DNA of 37,445 nucleotides, from NCBI GenBank assembly GCA_002686955.1, contig NYZA01000239.1, positions 1 through 37,445 on the forward strand, read 5' to 3'. A model generated the notes under the pieces. That model was not told the DNA's origin. It worked only from the letters and a program-made list of their open reading frames with translations, and did not search any database. Every line of letters begins with the position of its first letter. The stretch's first letter is position 1. This DNA comes from Gemmatimonadota bacterium. GTDB taxonomy: Bacteria > GCA-2686955. The position numbers and the translations under genes were made by a program. Positions 17,144-25,479 of this stretch are shown piece by piece.

Positions 17144-18082
17144 TCACGCATTGGCCTTCACCCGCGGTGCCTTGACCGGTGCAACCGCGCGGGGCTTGCG
17201 CTCGTTCCATTCGAAGAGAACCGGAGAGGCGACGAAGATCGAGGAGTAGGTTCCGACCAACACGCCCATGAGCAGCGCGAGCGCGAAATCCTGGATCACC
17301 GAACCACCGAGGATCATCAGGGTCGTTACCGGGATCAAGGTGGTCACCGAGGTGATCACGGTTCTGCTGAGCGTTCGGTTGATGCTCGCGTTCAGAACCT
17401 CACCGTAAGGCCTGCGCCGCATGAGCTTGGTGTCTTCTCTGATCCGGTCGAACACGACGATCGTGTCGTTGAGGGAGTAGCCCACGATCGTGAGCAGGGC
17501 CGCGACGATCGGCAGACTCATCTCTCGGTTCAACAGCATCAGGAGGCCGACGACGACGAGCACGTCGTGGGTGAGTGTCACGATCGCCGCGATTCCGAAG
17601 CGAAACTCAAAACGGAGCGTGATGTAGGCCACGATGGCGAGCAGAGCCAGAACGATCGCCTTGATCGCCTGCCCCTTGAGCTCGGCCCCCACCTTCGGTC
17701 CGACCTTGTCGGCCGAGAGCACGGAGACGGTGGGATCGATCTGGGTCTTGAGGGAGCCGAGGATCTCATCGCTGCGGTCGTCGCCCCCTTCCACGCCCTC
17801 GACCGGCACGCGCACCAGAATCTCGGCACCGTCCCCGACCGTCTGGACTTCGGCGCCTGCGATATCGAGCGAAGAGATCGCCCCGCGCACCGATCCGATG
17901 GTCGGAGGTGATTCGAATCTCAGCCGAAGGGCCAGCCCTCCCGCGAAATCGATCCCGTACTTCAATCCTCCGTTCGAGACGATCGAGGCCATCCCGATCA
18001 GAATGACCAGCGCGGACAGGCCGTACGCAATACGTCGTTTCGCGATGAAGTCGATCGCGGTGTTCTTGAATATCTGCAGCAT
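17144..18082 (-). CDS. secF: Protein translocase subunit SecF
   Basis: The 312-residue product has the SecF pattern: an N-terminal membrane helix (YGLSALVILIGMASIVSNGG), the conserved YGIDFAGGLALRLRF at the start of the periplasmic domain, and five C-terminal helices including TIVGYSLNDTIVVFDRIRED, a SecF hallmark. With SecD it uses the proton gradient to pull preproteins out of the SecYEG channel on the periplasmic side. It starts 12 bp after the secD stop, so the two are co-transcribed. The short basic tail (KPRAVAPVKAPRVKA) is cytoplasmic. Length is normal for the family. Confidence 0.97.
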   Translation of the reverse strand: MLQIFKNTAIDFIAKRRIAYGLSALVILIGMASIVSNGGLKYGIDFAGGLALRLRFESPPTIGSVRGAISSLDIAGAEVQTVGDGAEILVRVPVEGVEGGDDRSDEILGSLKTQIDPTVSVLSADKVGPKVGAELKGQAIKAIVLALLAIVAYITLRFEFRFGIAAIVTLTHDVLVVVGLLMLLNREMSLPIVAALLTIVGYSLNDTIVVFDRIREDTKLMRRRPYGEVLNASINRTLSRTVITSVTTLIPVTTLMILGGSVIQDFALALLMGVLVGTYSSIFVASPVLFEWNERKPRAVAPVKAPRVKANA

Positions 18083-18094
18083 GGATTGCTCTCT

Positions 18095-19819
18095 CTAGAT
18101 GCTCAAGCGCCGCATGCGCCCGGTGCTGTACAGGAAGTCGAAGGCGATACGCGAGCAGAACACGGCGGTGAACACACTCATGACGATTCCGATCATCAGA
18201 GTCACCGCGAAGCCTCGAATCGGCCCGCTGCCGTAGTAGAAGAGGATCAAACCGGTGAGGAATGTCGTGATGTTCGCGTCGAGAATCGTCTTGAAGGCGC
18301 GCTCGTACCCGGTCTGAATCGAGGCCACGATCGACTTGCCGGTTCGAAACTCTTCTCGAATCCGCTCGAAGATCAAGACGTTGGCGTCGACCGCCATCCC
18401 CATCGTAAGCACGATCCCCGCGATTCCGGGCAGAGTGAGCGTAGCCCCGAACATCGCTAGCGCCGAGAGGATCAGAACGACGTTCACGACCAGGACCGCG
18501 TTCGCGATCACACCGGAGACACGGTAGTAGACGAACATGAAGACGATCACGAAGGCCAGGCCGAAGAGACCCGCGCTCGCCCCCGCGTCGATCGAATCCT
18601 GGCCGAGTGTCGAGCCGACCGTGCGCTCCTCTACGATCTTGATCGGTGCGGGGAGCGCTCCGCTTCTCAGCACCACCGCGAGGTCGTTCGCCTCATCGGC
18701 GTTGAACGCACCTTCGATCTGGGCCCGGCCATCGGGGATCCGAACCCGCAGCACCGGAGCCGAACGCACCTTACCGTCGAGCACGATCGCCAACTGGCGC
18801 CCCGTGTTGTCGCCGGTGATCTGCGCGAACCGCTTCACGTAATCCGACTTGAAGGCCACCGAGACGATCGGCTCGTTGAATCGTCGCTGGTCGAAGGAGA
18901 GGTTGGCGCGCGAAACCGCGGCGCCGGTGATCTCAGCCTCTCGATTGAGCAGATAGAGGCGCGCGTAGCTCTCGAAGGGGTTGGAGCTGTTCTCCGATTC
19001 CTCGACCACGCCAAGCCGGAACTCCAGCTCATCCGGCATGATGTCGGTGACCTCGGGAAGAGCCAGGATCTCCTCGACCGCCGCGATATTCGGTTCCGGG
19101 ACCGCCAGATTCAGTCCCCCGTCTTCGGTATAGCCGAACGACTGCAAGAGGCTCAGGAAGGGGTGCTCTTCGGCTGAAGCCGCATCGACCGCCGGAGTTT
19201 CCGGTTCGAGATCGGCGAATAGGGCGGCCATGGCGGTATCGACGGCCGCGGTGTCGGCCTCGTCGCTCATCGCGACCATCGGAGGCTCATCGCTCTCGAC
19301 GGGCGCTTCATACTCGGTGGAGGACTCCCGCATCTCCTTGGCGATCTCGTCGATCACGGTCACCAGCTCGCTCGTTCTCGACGATAGGGCCACCAGCTTG
19401 AACTCGAGGAAGGCGGTGCGCCGAACGATGTTTTTGGCCCGCTCGGGGTCGTCGATTCCGGCGAGCTGAACCAGGATCCGCCCCTCGCCCAGAGGCTGAA
19501 TGATCGGCTCTTCGACGCCGAACTCGTCGATCCGATTCCGGATCACCTCGAGCGCCCGGCGGTGGGCGTCCCAGGCCTCCTCTTCGGTCATGTCGGTGGC
19601 GTCGATCTCGACCACCATGTGCATACCGCCCTGCAGGTCGAGCCCCAGCGAGATCGCTTTGGCTTGCAGCTCCTGAAAAGTCTCTGGAGCGGTGTCTTTC
19701 AGCTCGGCGCGGCCCTCCGGCCCCATCTCGATCAGGCGGATGGTGGACCAGAGCCCGGCGATCGCGATGATCAGCATCACGATCGTGGTCCCTAGGCGGC
19801 CAAGGAGTTTCCTGTCCAT
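18095..19819 (-). CDS. secD: Protein translocase subunit SecD
   Basis: The product has 574 residues. The N-terminal helix (TTIVMLIIAIAGLW) is followed by LGLDLQGGMHMVVEID (about 58-73), the SecD D1 motif, then a large periplasmic region. A C-terminal five-helix block contains the SecD signature MGMAVDANVLIFERIREE. ATG 19819 was chosen because the conserved protein begins there; the 30 further codons to 19909 look non-coding. The periplasmic part contains an acidic, Ala/Pro/Glu-rich stretch of about 60 residues (around 185-245) that looks like a disordered insertion. SecD forms the periplasmic arm of the SecDF motor. It lies 135 bp downstream of pdxJ and directly precedes secF. Confidence 0.97.
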   Translation of the reverse strand: MDRKLLGRLGTTIVMLIIAIAGLWSTIRLIEMGPEGRAELKDTAPETFQELQAKAISLGLDLQGGMHMVVEIDATDMTEEEAWDAHRRALEVIRNRIDEFGVEEPIIQPLGEGRILVQLAGIDDPERAKNIVRRTAFLEFKLVALSSRTSELVTVIDEIAKEMRESSTEYEAPVESDEPPMVAMSDEADTAAVDTAMAALFADLEPETPAVDAASAEEHPFLSLLQSFGYTEDGGLNLAVPEPNIAAVEEILALPEVTDIMPDELEFRLGVVEESENSSNPFESYARLYLLNREAEITGAAVSRANLSFDQRRFNEPIVSVAFKSDYVKRFAQITGDNTGRQLAIVLDGKVRSAPVLRVRIPDGRAQIEGAFNADEANDLAVVLRSGALPAPIKIVEERTVGSTLGQDSIDAGASAGLFGLAFVIVFMFVYYRVSGVIANAVLVVNVVLILSALAMFGATLTLPGIAGIVLTMGMAVDANVLIFERIREEFRTGKSIVASIQTGYERAFKTILDANITTFLTGLILFYYGSGPIRGFAVTLMIGIVMSVFTAVFCSRIAFDFLYSTGRMRRLSI

Positions 19820-19954
19820 ATCTGTTTTCCGCTTTCTGCTGCTCTTGGGACCGATTGCGGGCACTGCTCCCACTGGAGGCGGTCGTGCGGCTCGCGGGGC
19901 GACATCCAACTACCCGCGTCGGATTGCGGTCGGTGACCGCGCAAACCGAATCGG

Positions 19955-20698
19955 TCAGTCCGTCGCGGACCCTACCATATCCCCGGTGATCAAGCGCTTC
20001 ATGTGGCGCACGGCCCCGCCGAGGCCATCGAATAGTGCCCGAGCGATGATGGCGTGCCCGATGTTCAGCTCTTCCATCCCCTCGATCTGGGCGACGGGGA
20101 CCACGTTTCGATAATCGAGGCCGTGGCCCGCGTGGAGACGCAGCCGCAGCCCGCGGACCCTGAAGGCGGCGGAACCGATCCGTTCCATCTCCGCGCGCGC
20201 ATCGGCCGCCGTCGATGCATTGGCGTATGCGCCGGTGTGGATCTCCACGCCGTCGGCGCCGGCCCTGGCGCCAGCCTCCAACTGCTCCTCATCCGGATCT
20301 AGAAAGAGCTGCACCTTGATGCCCGCCGCTTGCAGCTCGGCAACGACCTCCCCGATCCGCTCCGGCGATCCGGCGACGTCCAGTCCGCCTTCGGTCGTGA
20401 GCTCCTTCCGCCGCTCCGGGACCAGACAGCAGTTCGCGGGCCCCACATCGACGGCGATCGCCACAACTTCCGGATCGACCGCCAGCTCGAGATTCACCGG
20501 CACCGAGGCCGCATCGACGATCGCGCGAAGATCGCTCTCCTGAACGTGGCGCCGATCCTCCCTCAGATGCAGAGTGATTCCGTCCGCGCCGGCTCCTTCG
20601 GCGATCACGGCCGCCCGCACAGGGTCGGGGCTCGATCCTCCCCGCGCCTGTCTGAGGGTGGCGACGTGGTCGATGTTCACTCCGAGGCGAGGTTTCAT
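19955..20698 (-). CDS. pdxJ: Pyridoxine 5'-phosphate synthase PdxJ
   Basis: The 247-residue protein matches PdxJ from end to end: LGVNIDHVATLRQARG at the N-terminus (Asp-His of the active site), GADGITLHLREDRRHV, VNLELAV, TTEGGLDV, GADGVEIHTGAYA and LHAGHGLDYRNV. It catalyses ring closure of 3-amino-2-oxopropyl phosphate with 1-deoxy-D-xylulose 5-phosphate, the last step of DXP-dependent vitamin B6 synthesis, in the cytoplasm as a TIM-barrel octamer. Its ATG overlaps the TGA of the upstream deacetylase-like gene (ATGA), so translation is probably coupled. The secDF genes follow after 135 bp. Length and motifs look intact. Confidence 0.97.
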   Translation of the reverse strand: MKPRLGVNIDHVATLRQARGGSSPDPVRAAVIAEGAGADGITLHLREDRRHVQESDLRAIVDAASVPVNLELAVDPEVVAIAVDVGPANCCLVPERRKELTTEGGLDVAGSPERIGEVVAELQAAGIKVQLFLDPDEEQLEAGARAGADGVEIHTGAYANASTAADARAEMERIGSAAFRVRGLRLRLHAGHGLDYRNVVPVAQIEGMEELNIGHAIIARALFDGLGGAVRHMKRLITGDMVGSATD

Positions 20699-21849
20699 AT
20701 CCGCTCCAATCCAAGCACGACCGAGGCGGGGACGAGATTCCAGACATCCCCTTCCATCTCGCCGAGCCGAGTCGCCAGAACTTCGTAGGTGTGGGGACGA
20801 GGATGCCCGATGCCGATCGCGTGCCCACGCCTCGCTGCCATCCGCCCCAGCTGTGAGAGTCCCTGAGCGATCGCCCCGGGCTCATCGACGGCATCGATGA
20901 AGACCGATGCGACCGAGCAGGGAAGATCGTGCTCTTCGGCGATCCTCCTTACGGAGGAGTGGGGCGTGGTGGCGCTATCGACGAAATAGAGCCCCCCCGC
21001 TTCGGCGACCGCATCGATCACGGCCGTCATCACCCGTGTGTCGGCCGTGGCCTTCGAGCCCATGTGGTTGTTCAGCCCAACGGCGCAGGGAACGCGGGCC
21101 AAATTGCAGTGGATCAGATCGCGGATCCGCGCGCCGCTCATCTCGGTCATGACGGCGAATGGCCCAGGGGCGAGACCGCTGATCGGCTCCATCGGCTGAT
21201 GAACGATCACTTCACGCCCAGTCTCGAAACAAAGCCGCGCCAGAGCGACGCTGTGCGGACGCCCCGGCAGCACTCCAAAGGTGAGGCGGTGGTCGAGCCC
21301 GATGAAATCGCGAACCATCGCTCTTTGGTTGTGGCCCAGATCGTCGATCAGGATCGCCACCTTAGGGAGCTCGGGCCGTGAGCCGAGCGACGCTTCGGGC
21401 CGTCGAATCCGAGCCCGCAGCTCCAGAAAATGCTGCCCTTCGTGAGAAACACGCATCTTCAGGGCGTGTCCCCGCTCCACCAGGCTGCGCTCGACGATCT
21501 CCGCCGAGAGGTCCTCGATCGATTCGGTCAGAGCGAGGTTCAACCGGGTCAGAGAGATCGAATCGGGCAGGGCGACGTCGATCCGTCGCGTCCCTCCGCC
21601 GTAGCGCAGAGGAAAGGAACGAACATCGCCGGCGCCATACTCGACGAGTACCTCGAGCACGCGAGCCTCCACCCGCTCCGGCACCGAGCGCTCCGGAGGG
21701 GGCGGCACCCGTGGAGCTCGCAGATAGCGAACCGCCGCGATTCCGCAGATCAGGAAGACGAGAAGGACGTAAATCAGCACCGCGACGCGAGGGCGCGGCC
21801 CTCTCCGCGCCTTCTTGCCGGATTGACCTTTGCGACGAGTCAAGCGCAT
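20695..21849 (-). CDS. Divergent polysaccharide deacetylase (YibQ/DUF610 family)
   Basis: The product has 384 residues: a basic N-terminus, one membrane anchor (VAVLIYVLLVFLICGIAAV, about 22-40), a linker/small domain to about residue 150 (EARVLEVLVEYGAGDVRSF, then SLTRLNLAL), and a C-terminal polysaccharide-deacetylase-like barrel. The barrel begins PKVAILIDDLGHN and continues with FGVLPGRPHS, VIVHQPMEP, VGLNNHMGS and GHAIGIGHPRP, all typical of the YibQ family. The acidic pair IDD and the histidines resemble the metal site of carbohydrate esterase family 4, but substrates of this family are not well defined. It is probably periplasmic and membrane-tethered. ATG 21849 was chosen because upstream codons overlap the divergent helicase gene. 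It heads the minus-strand run with pdxJ and secDF. Confidence 0.87.
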   Translation of the reverse strand: MRLTRRKGQSGKKARRGPRPRVAVLIYVLLVFLICGIAAVRYLRAPRVPPPPERSVPERVEARVLEVLVEYGAGDVRSFPLRYGGGTRRIDVALPDSISLTRLNLALTESIEDLSAEIVERSLVERGHALKMRVSHEGQHFLELRARIRRPEASLGSRPELPKVAILIDDLGHNQRAMVRDFIGLDHRLTFGVLPGRPHSVALARLCFETGREVIVHQPMEPISGLAPGPFAVMTEMSGARIRDLIHCNLARVPCAVGLNNHMGSKATADTRVMTAVIDAVAEAGGLYFVDSATTPHSSVRRIAEEHDLPCSVASVFIDAVDEPGAIAQGLSQLGRMAARRGHAIGIGHPRPHTYEVLATRLGEMEGDVWNLVPASVVLGLERI

Positions 21850-21882
21850 TGTCTCCTGATATCGATGACCGGCGCGAGTATA

Positions 21883-21894
21883 CCGCCGCGGCGG
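21883..21894. promoter_or_regulatory. 12-bp perfect palindrome between divergent genes
   Basis: CCGCCGCGGCGG is a perfect inverted repeat in the 64-bp gap between the deacetylase-like gene (minus) and the helicase gene (plus). It could be an operator for either promoter, but GC-rich palindromes of this length can arise by chance in this composition. Confidence 0.25.
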
Positions 21895-21913
21895 CACGCG
21901 ATAGGATCTTGCC

Positions 21914-24124
21914 ATGAGTAGTTTCGAGTTCGATCCGAAGCACGATCCCGAGAACCCCTTCGATTTCGGCGTGAGGCCAAAGCAAGGTGGCGACCCGACC
22001 GAGGGGTTCGCGGATCGACTCAACGAGGCACAGCTCGATGCCGTGACGGCTGGAGACGGTCCGGCCTTGGTGATCGCCGGCGCCGGAACGGGTAAGACCC
22101 GCGTTCTCGTCCATCGGGTCGCCTATCTGGTGAGGCGGGGAGTAGCCCCTTCGGCCATTCTGCTGCTCACCTTCACCAGGCGCGCCGCATCGGAGATGTT
22201 GAGGCGGGCATCGGCGCTCGTAGATCGTCCCGTCGACGAGGTTTCAGGCGGCACATTTCACTCATTCGCCAACACGCTATTGCGGCGACACGGTAAGGTG
22301 CTCGGATTGCCGCCTAACTTCACGATTCTCGACTCCGCCGATTCCTCCGATATCATCGGACATATTCGCACCGGGCTCGGCGTCGGGGGGCGGGGGCAGC
22401 GCTTTCCGCAACGGCGCACCTGCCAATCGATCATCAGCGCGGCGATCAACCGCAACGTCGAACTCGCCGATGTCGTATTGGAGCGCTGGCCACATTTCGC
22501 GCATCACACCGAAGATCTGCAGCGCATCTACGAAGGGTACAGAGATTTCAAGGTCGAACGGGGCCTGGCGGACTACGACGATCTGCTTCTCTACGCCCGC
22601 GATCTGCTGGATCGAGAGGTCGCCGTACGCGACGAGATCGGCCGACGCTACGAGCATATCCTCGTGGACGAATACCAAGATACGAACCGAATCCAGGGCG
22701 ATCTCGTATCTCTGCTCGGGCAGAGCCACCACAACGTCATGGTGGTCGGAGACGATGCGCAATCGATCTATCGCTTCCGCGGTGCCACAATCGACAACAT
22801 ATTCGACTTCCCCAAGCTCTTCTCCGACTCGCGCCGCATTACGCTGGAGCAGAGCTACCGGTCCACTCAGCCTGTTCTCGATGTCGCGAACGAGATTCTG
22901 TCTCGTGCCGAACATGGGTACGAAAAACATCTGTTCTCTTCGATCGAAGGCGACGAGCGCCCGCGGCTGATTGCATGCGAGAACGAATCGGTGCAAACGC
23001 GCTGGATCGCCGACCGGATTCTGGAGCTCCATGAGGAAGGGCTGCCCCTGGGGGGCATCGCGGTTCTGTTCAGATCTTCATTCCATGCTTTCGACCTGGA
23101 GCTGGAGCTGGGCCGGCGAGAGATCCCATTCGTAAAGTACGGCGGCTTCAAGTTCATGGAGACCGCCCACGTCAAAGACATCGTGGCTCACCTGAGGATT
23201 CTCGACAATCCGAAAGACGCAGTCTCCTGGACGCGGGTCCTGACCTTGCTTCCCGGCATCGGCGAGGTGACCGCGCACCGCATCGCATCCTCGCTCGATG
23301 AGAAGAGCCCCTTCGATCTGTCGCGAGCGAAGGCACAGAAGCGAGCGAAGAACGCACTGACGCGATTGTCGGATCTACTCAATCGGTTCCGCGACACATT
23401 TCCCGGTCCGGCTCGAGCGATCGAAGAGCTGATCGAGTACTACGAGCCGCTGCTCACCGAGAAATACGACGACCACCCGAAACGCAGGGCCGAGCTCGAA
23501 CACGTGGCGGTCCTCGCCGGCAAGCACAAGAGCTTGCGTAGCCTGCTCGACGATTTCGCGATCGAACCTCCGAACCGCGCAACCGACAAGGGAGCACCGG
23601 CCCTCGATTCCGATGGCGAATCGAAGTTGATCCTGTCGACGATCCACTCGGCCAAGGGCCTCGAATGGGATGCGGTTTTCGTAATCTGGGTCGTCGAAGG
23701 TCGCTTCCCCACCTTCCAAGCGATCGATCGCGAAGAGGAGCTCGAAGAGGAGCGGAGGCTGATCTATGTAGCGACGACACGCGCCCGACAGGAGCTGACC
23801 TTCACCTATCCGAGCGGAAGTTGGGACAAGATGGGGCGCTATCTTTCGGCGCCCTCGCGCTTCGTATCGCAGATACCGGCCGATGTGCTCGAGCCGTGGC
23901 GAGCGACTTCGACCGGGCTGGGCCTGAACGACGAGGTCGACCTCTCGCCGATGATCATCCCGGAGGCGACCGGCCTTTTGGGTCATGATCACGGGATCGA
24001 CGATGTTGAATGGACCGAGGAGAGCAGATCTCGGCTTCGCTCACGACGCAAGAAGATCGACTCACGAATCCTCGGCGACCTTGGAAACGACGACTGGACC
24101 TATGAAGAAGAATGGCCGGATTGA
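21914..24124 (+). CDS. UvrD/PcrA-type superfamily 1 DNA helicase
   Basis: This 736-residue ATP-dependent 3'-5' DNA helicase has all the expected motifs: Walker A AGAGTGKT (55-62), motif Ia LLTFTRRAASEM, Walker B DEYQDTN (252-258), motif III VVGDDAQSIYRFRGA (277-291), motif IV EQSYRST, motif V STIHSAKGLEWDAVFV and motif VI RRLIYVATTRAR. It would act in nucleotide excision or mismatch repair or at stalled forks. The first 30 residues (PKHDPENPFDFG) are an extra acidic tail, and the C-terminus ends in another charged segment (EESRSRLRSRRKK, then DDWTYEEEWPD). It is divergent from the YibQ-like gene; the ATG has an AGGAT sequence about ten bases upstream. Whether to call it uvrD, pcrA or rep cannot be settled from sequence alone. 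Confidence 0.95.
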   Translation: MSSFEFDPKHDPENPFDFGVRPKQGGDPTEGFADRLNEAQLDAVTAGDGPALVIAGAGTGKTRVLVHRVAYLVRRGVAPSAILLLTFTRRAASEMLRRASALVDRPVDEVSGGTFHSFANTLLRRHGKVLGLPPNFTILDSADSSDIIGHIRTGLGVGGRGQRFPQRRTCQSIISAAINRNVELADVVLERWPHFAHHTEDLQRIYEGYRDFKVERGLADYDDLLLYARDLLDREVAVRDEIGRRYEHILVDEYQDTNRIQGDLVSLLGQSHHNVMVVGDDAQSIYRFRGATIDNIFDFPKLFSDSRRITLEQSYRSTQPVLDVANEILSRAEHGYEKHLFSSIEGDERPRLIACENESVQTRWIADRILELHEEGLPLGGIAVLFRSSFHAFDLELELGRREIPFVKYGGFKFMETAHVKDIVAHLRILDNPKDAVSWTRVLTLLPGIGEVTAHRIASSLDEKSPFDLSRAKAQKRAKNALTRLSDLLNRFRDTFPGPARAIEELIEYYEPLLTEKYDDHPKRRAELEHVAVLAGKHKSLRSLLDDFAIEPPNRATDKGAPALDSDGESKLILSTIHSAKGLEWDAVFVIWVVEGRFPTFQAIDREEELEEERRLIYVATTRARQELTFTYPSGSWDKMGRYLSAPSRFVSQIPADVLEPWRATSTGLGLNDEVDLSPMIIPEATGLLGHDHGIDDVEWTEESRSRLRSRRKKIDSRILGDLGNDDWTYEEEWPD

Positions 24125-24155
24125 TCATCCCAAGACCGGCTCGGGAGTATCCCAA

Positions 24156-25412
24156 ATGACACGATTCTCACATATCTCGCTACTGTTGCTGCTCACGGCC
24201 TGCGGCGGCCGAGTCAACGGCCAACAACCGCCGACCGTCGCTCCTTCGGAGGTTCAGGTCGAAATATCGGCGCCCGCGAACATCGGAGTGAAGTGTTCGC
24301 TCATGCTCGATCGACCTCGCGGCAAGGATCTCACCGACGACGATCTGAAGAAGATCGCCCGCTACGCAGCTGTGAACGATCGCTTCTGTCGACTCTCGTC
24401 GGCACAGATCGCCAGGCTTCGTGAGCTTCACCCCGGTATCTTCATATTTCGCTACGTCAATGTGGCCTCTGGCGGGCCGATGGTAGGCCTGAGAGAAGTT
24501 CGAGCCCACCCCGAATGGGTAATCCTCGATCCAATTGGTAAGCCTGTACCTTCCGGGCCGGGAACGAGAGCTCCGCTCCTCGATTCGGCCAACGAAGAAT
24601 GGCGTACATTCCTGGCGGATCGCTGCCGCGCGATACTGGTGAAGGGTGGATACGACGGTGTCCTGCTCGACGTCGTTCAGATGGCCAACAAAAAGCCGTT
24701 CGCACTCAGGGGGATCGATCCCACGACTGGACGCAACTACACGTTGAAAGGGTGGCGAGATGCACAGTACGGCCTCGTCGCCCATATGCGCAAGACTCTA
24801 CCTGCCCACAAGCTAATCGTCGCCAACAGCGTCGGCCGGGGTCGGACCTATTTCGAAGAGGGCGCGAGCCGTTTTCTAGAGGTGGCCGACGGAATCGTCT
24901 CCGAAGGGTTCCGGGGGCCGATCGCGCGCCCACTGAATCAGCATCTTCACGAGCGGGATTGGCAGGCAACGGTCGACATGATTCGCGATGTCGAGAAACG
25001 GGGGAAGTACTTCGTCGGCTACACAAAATACCTGAAGGGGAAGTTCACGGATGGCGGGGACAAGCGCGATTCTGATCGGTTCTGGTTCGCGTCGTTCCTG
25101 CTCGGCATGGGACCGCGCTCCTATTATTCGGCCGTGGTGCACGACGACGCGAATATGCACCAGACAGCCGAGTCCTTCGATCCCCAGTGGTCGCTCGCTC
25201 TGGGCGCTCCGATCGCTGACTACAAAGAGAAGGGCGGACTCTATAGCAGGGAGTTCCAGCACGGGCGAGTGGTCGTCAACCCGAGCGACCGCGGGATCGA
25301 GCTCGACCTGCCCACCCCCCTCCGGCGAGTCGGCGCGCAAGGGGAGCCGACCGGCGCCCCGATCCGCAAGCTGAGGGTCGACGGCCATCGGGCCGAGCTC
25401 TTGCTAGAGTAG
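24156..25412 (+). CDS. Lipoprotein with GHL15-like glycoside hydrolase domain
   Basis: The 418-residue product begins with a lipoprotein signal peptide (TRFSHISLLLLLTAC, lipobox LTAC, Cys near residue 15). The main domain resembles the hypothetical glycosyl hydrolase 15 (GHL15) and related TIM-barrel proteins: IFIFRYVNVASGG, HPEWVILDPIGK, GYDGVLLDVVQMAN with a candidate catalytic Asp, and LIVANSVGRGRTYFEEGASRFLEVADGIVSEGF with a candidate acidic partner. The final 60 residues (GRVVVNPSDRGIELDLP) look like a beta-sandwich end. It would act on a polysaccharide at the outer membrane or in the periplasm; the substrate is unknown. ATG 24156 gives the signal peptide directly; the frame upstream to 23985 lies inside the helicase gene. 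It starts 31 bp after the helicase stop. Confidence 0.75.
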   Translation: MTRFSHISLLLLLTACGGRVNGQQPPTVAPSEVQVEISAPANIGVKCSLMLDRPRGKDLTDDDLKKIARYAAVNDRFCRLSSAQIARLRELHPGIFIFRYVNVASGGPMVGLREVRAHPEWVILDPIGKPVPSGPGTRAPLLDSANEEWRTFLADRCRAILVKGGYDGVLLDVVQMANKKPFALRGIDPTTGRNYTLKGWRDAQYGLVAHMRKTLPAHKLIVANSVGRGRTYFEEGASRFLEVADGIVSEGFRGPIARPLNQHLHERDWQATVDMIRDVEKRGKYFVGYTKYLKGKFTDGGDKRDSDRFWFASFLLGMGPRSYYSAVVHDDANMHQTAESFDPQWSLALGAPIADYKEKGGLYSREFQHGRVVVNPSDRGIELDLPTPLRRVGAQGEPTGAPIRKLRVDGHRAELLLE

Positions 25413-25479
25413 ACTCGACAGACCGGGGTTACGATGGCGCATAGTCCGCGTGAGTGGTAGATATCTCCGGAAGCGATCG

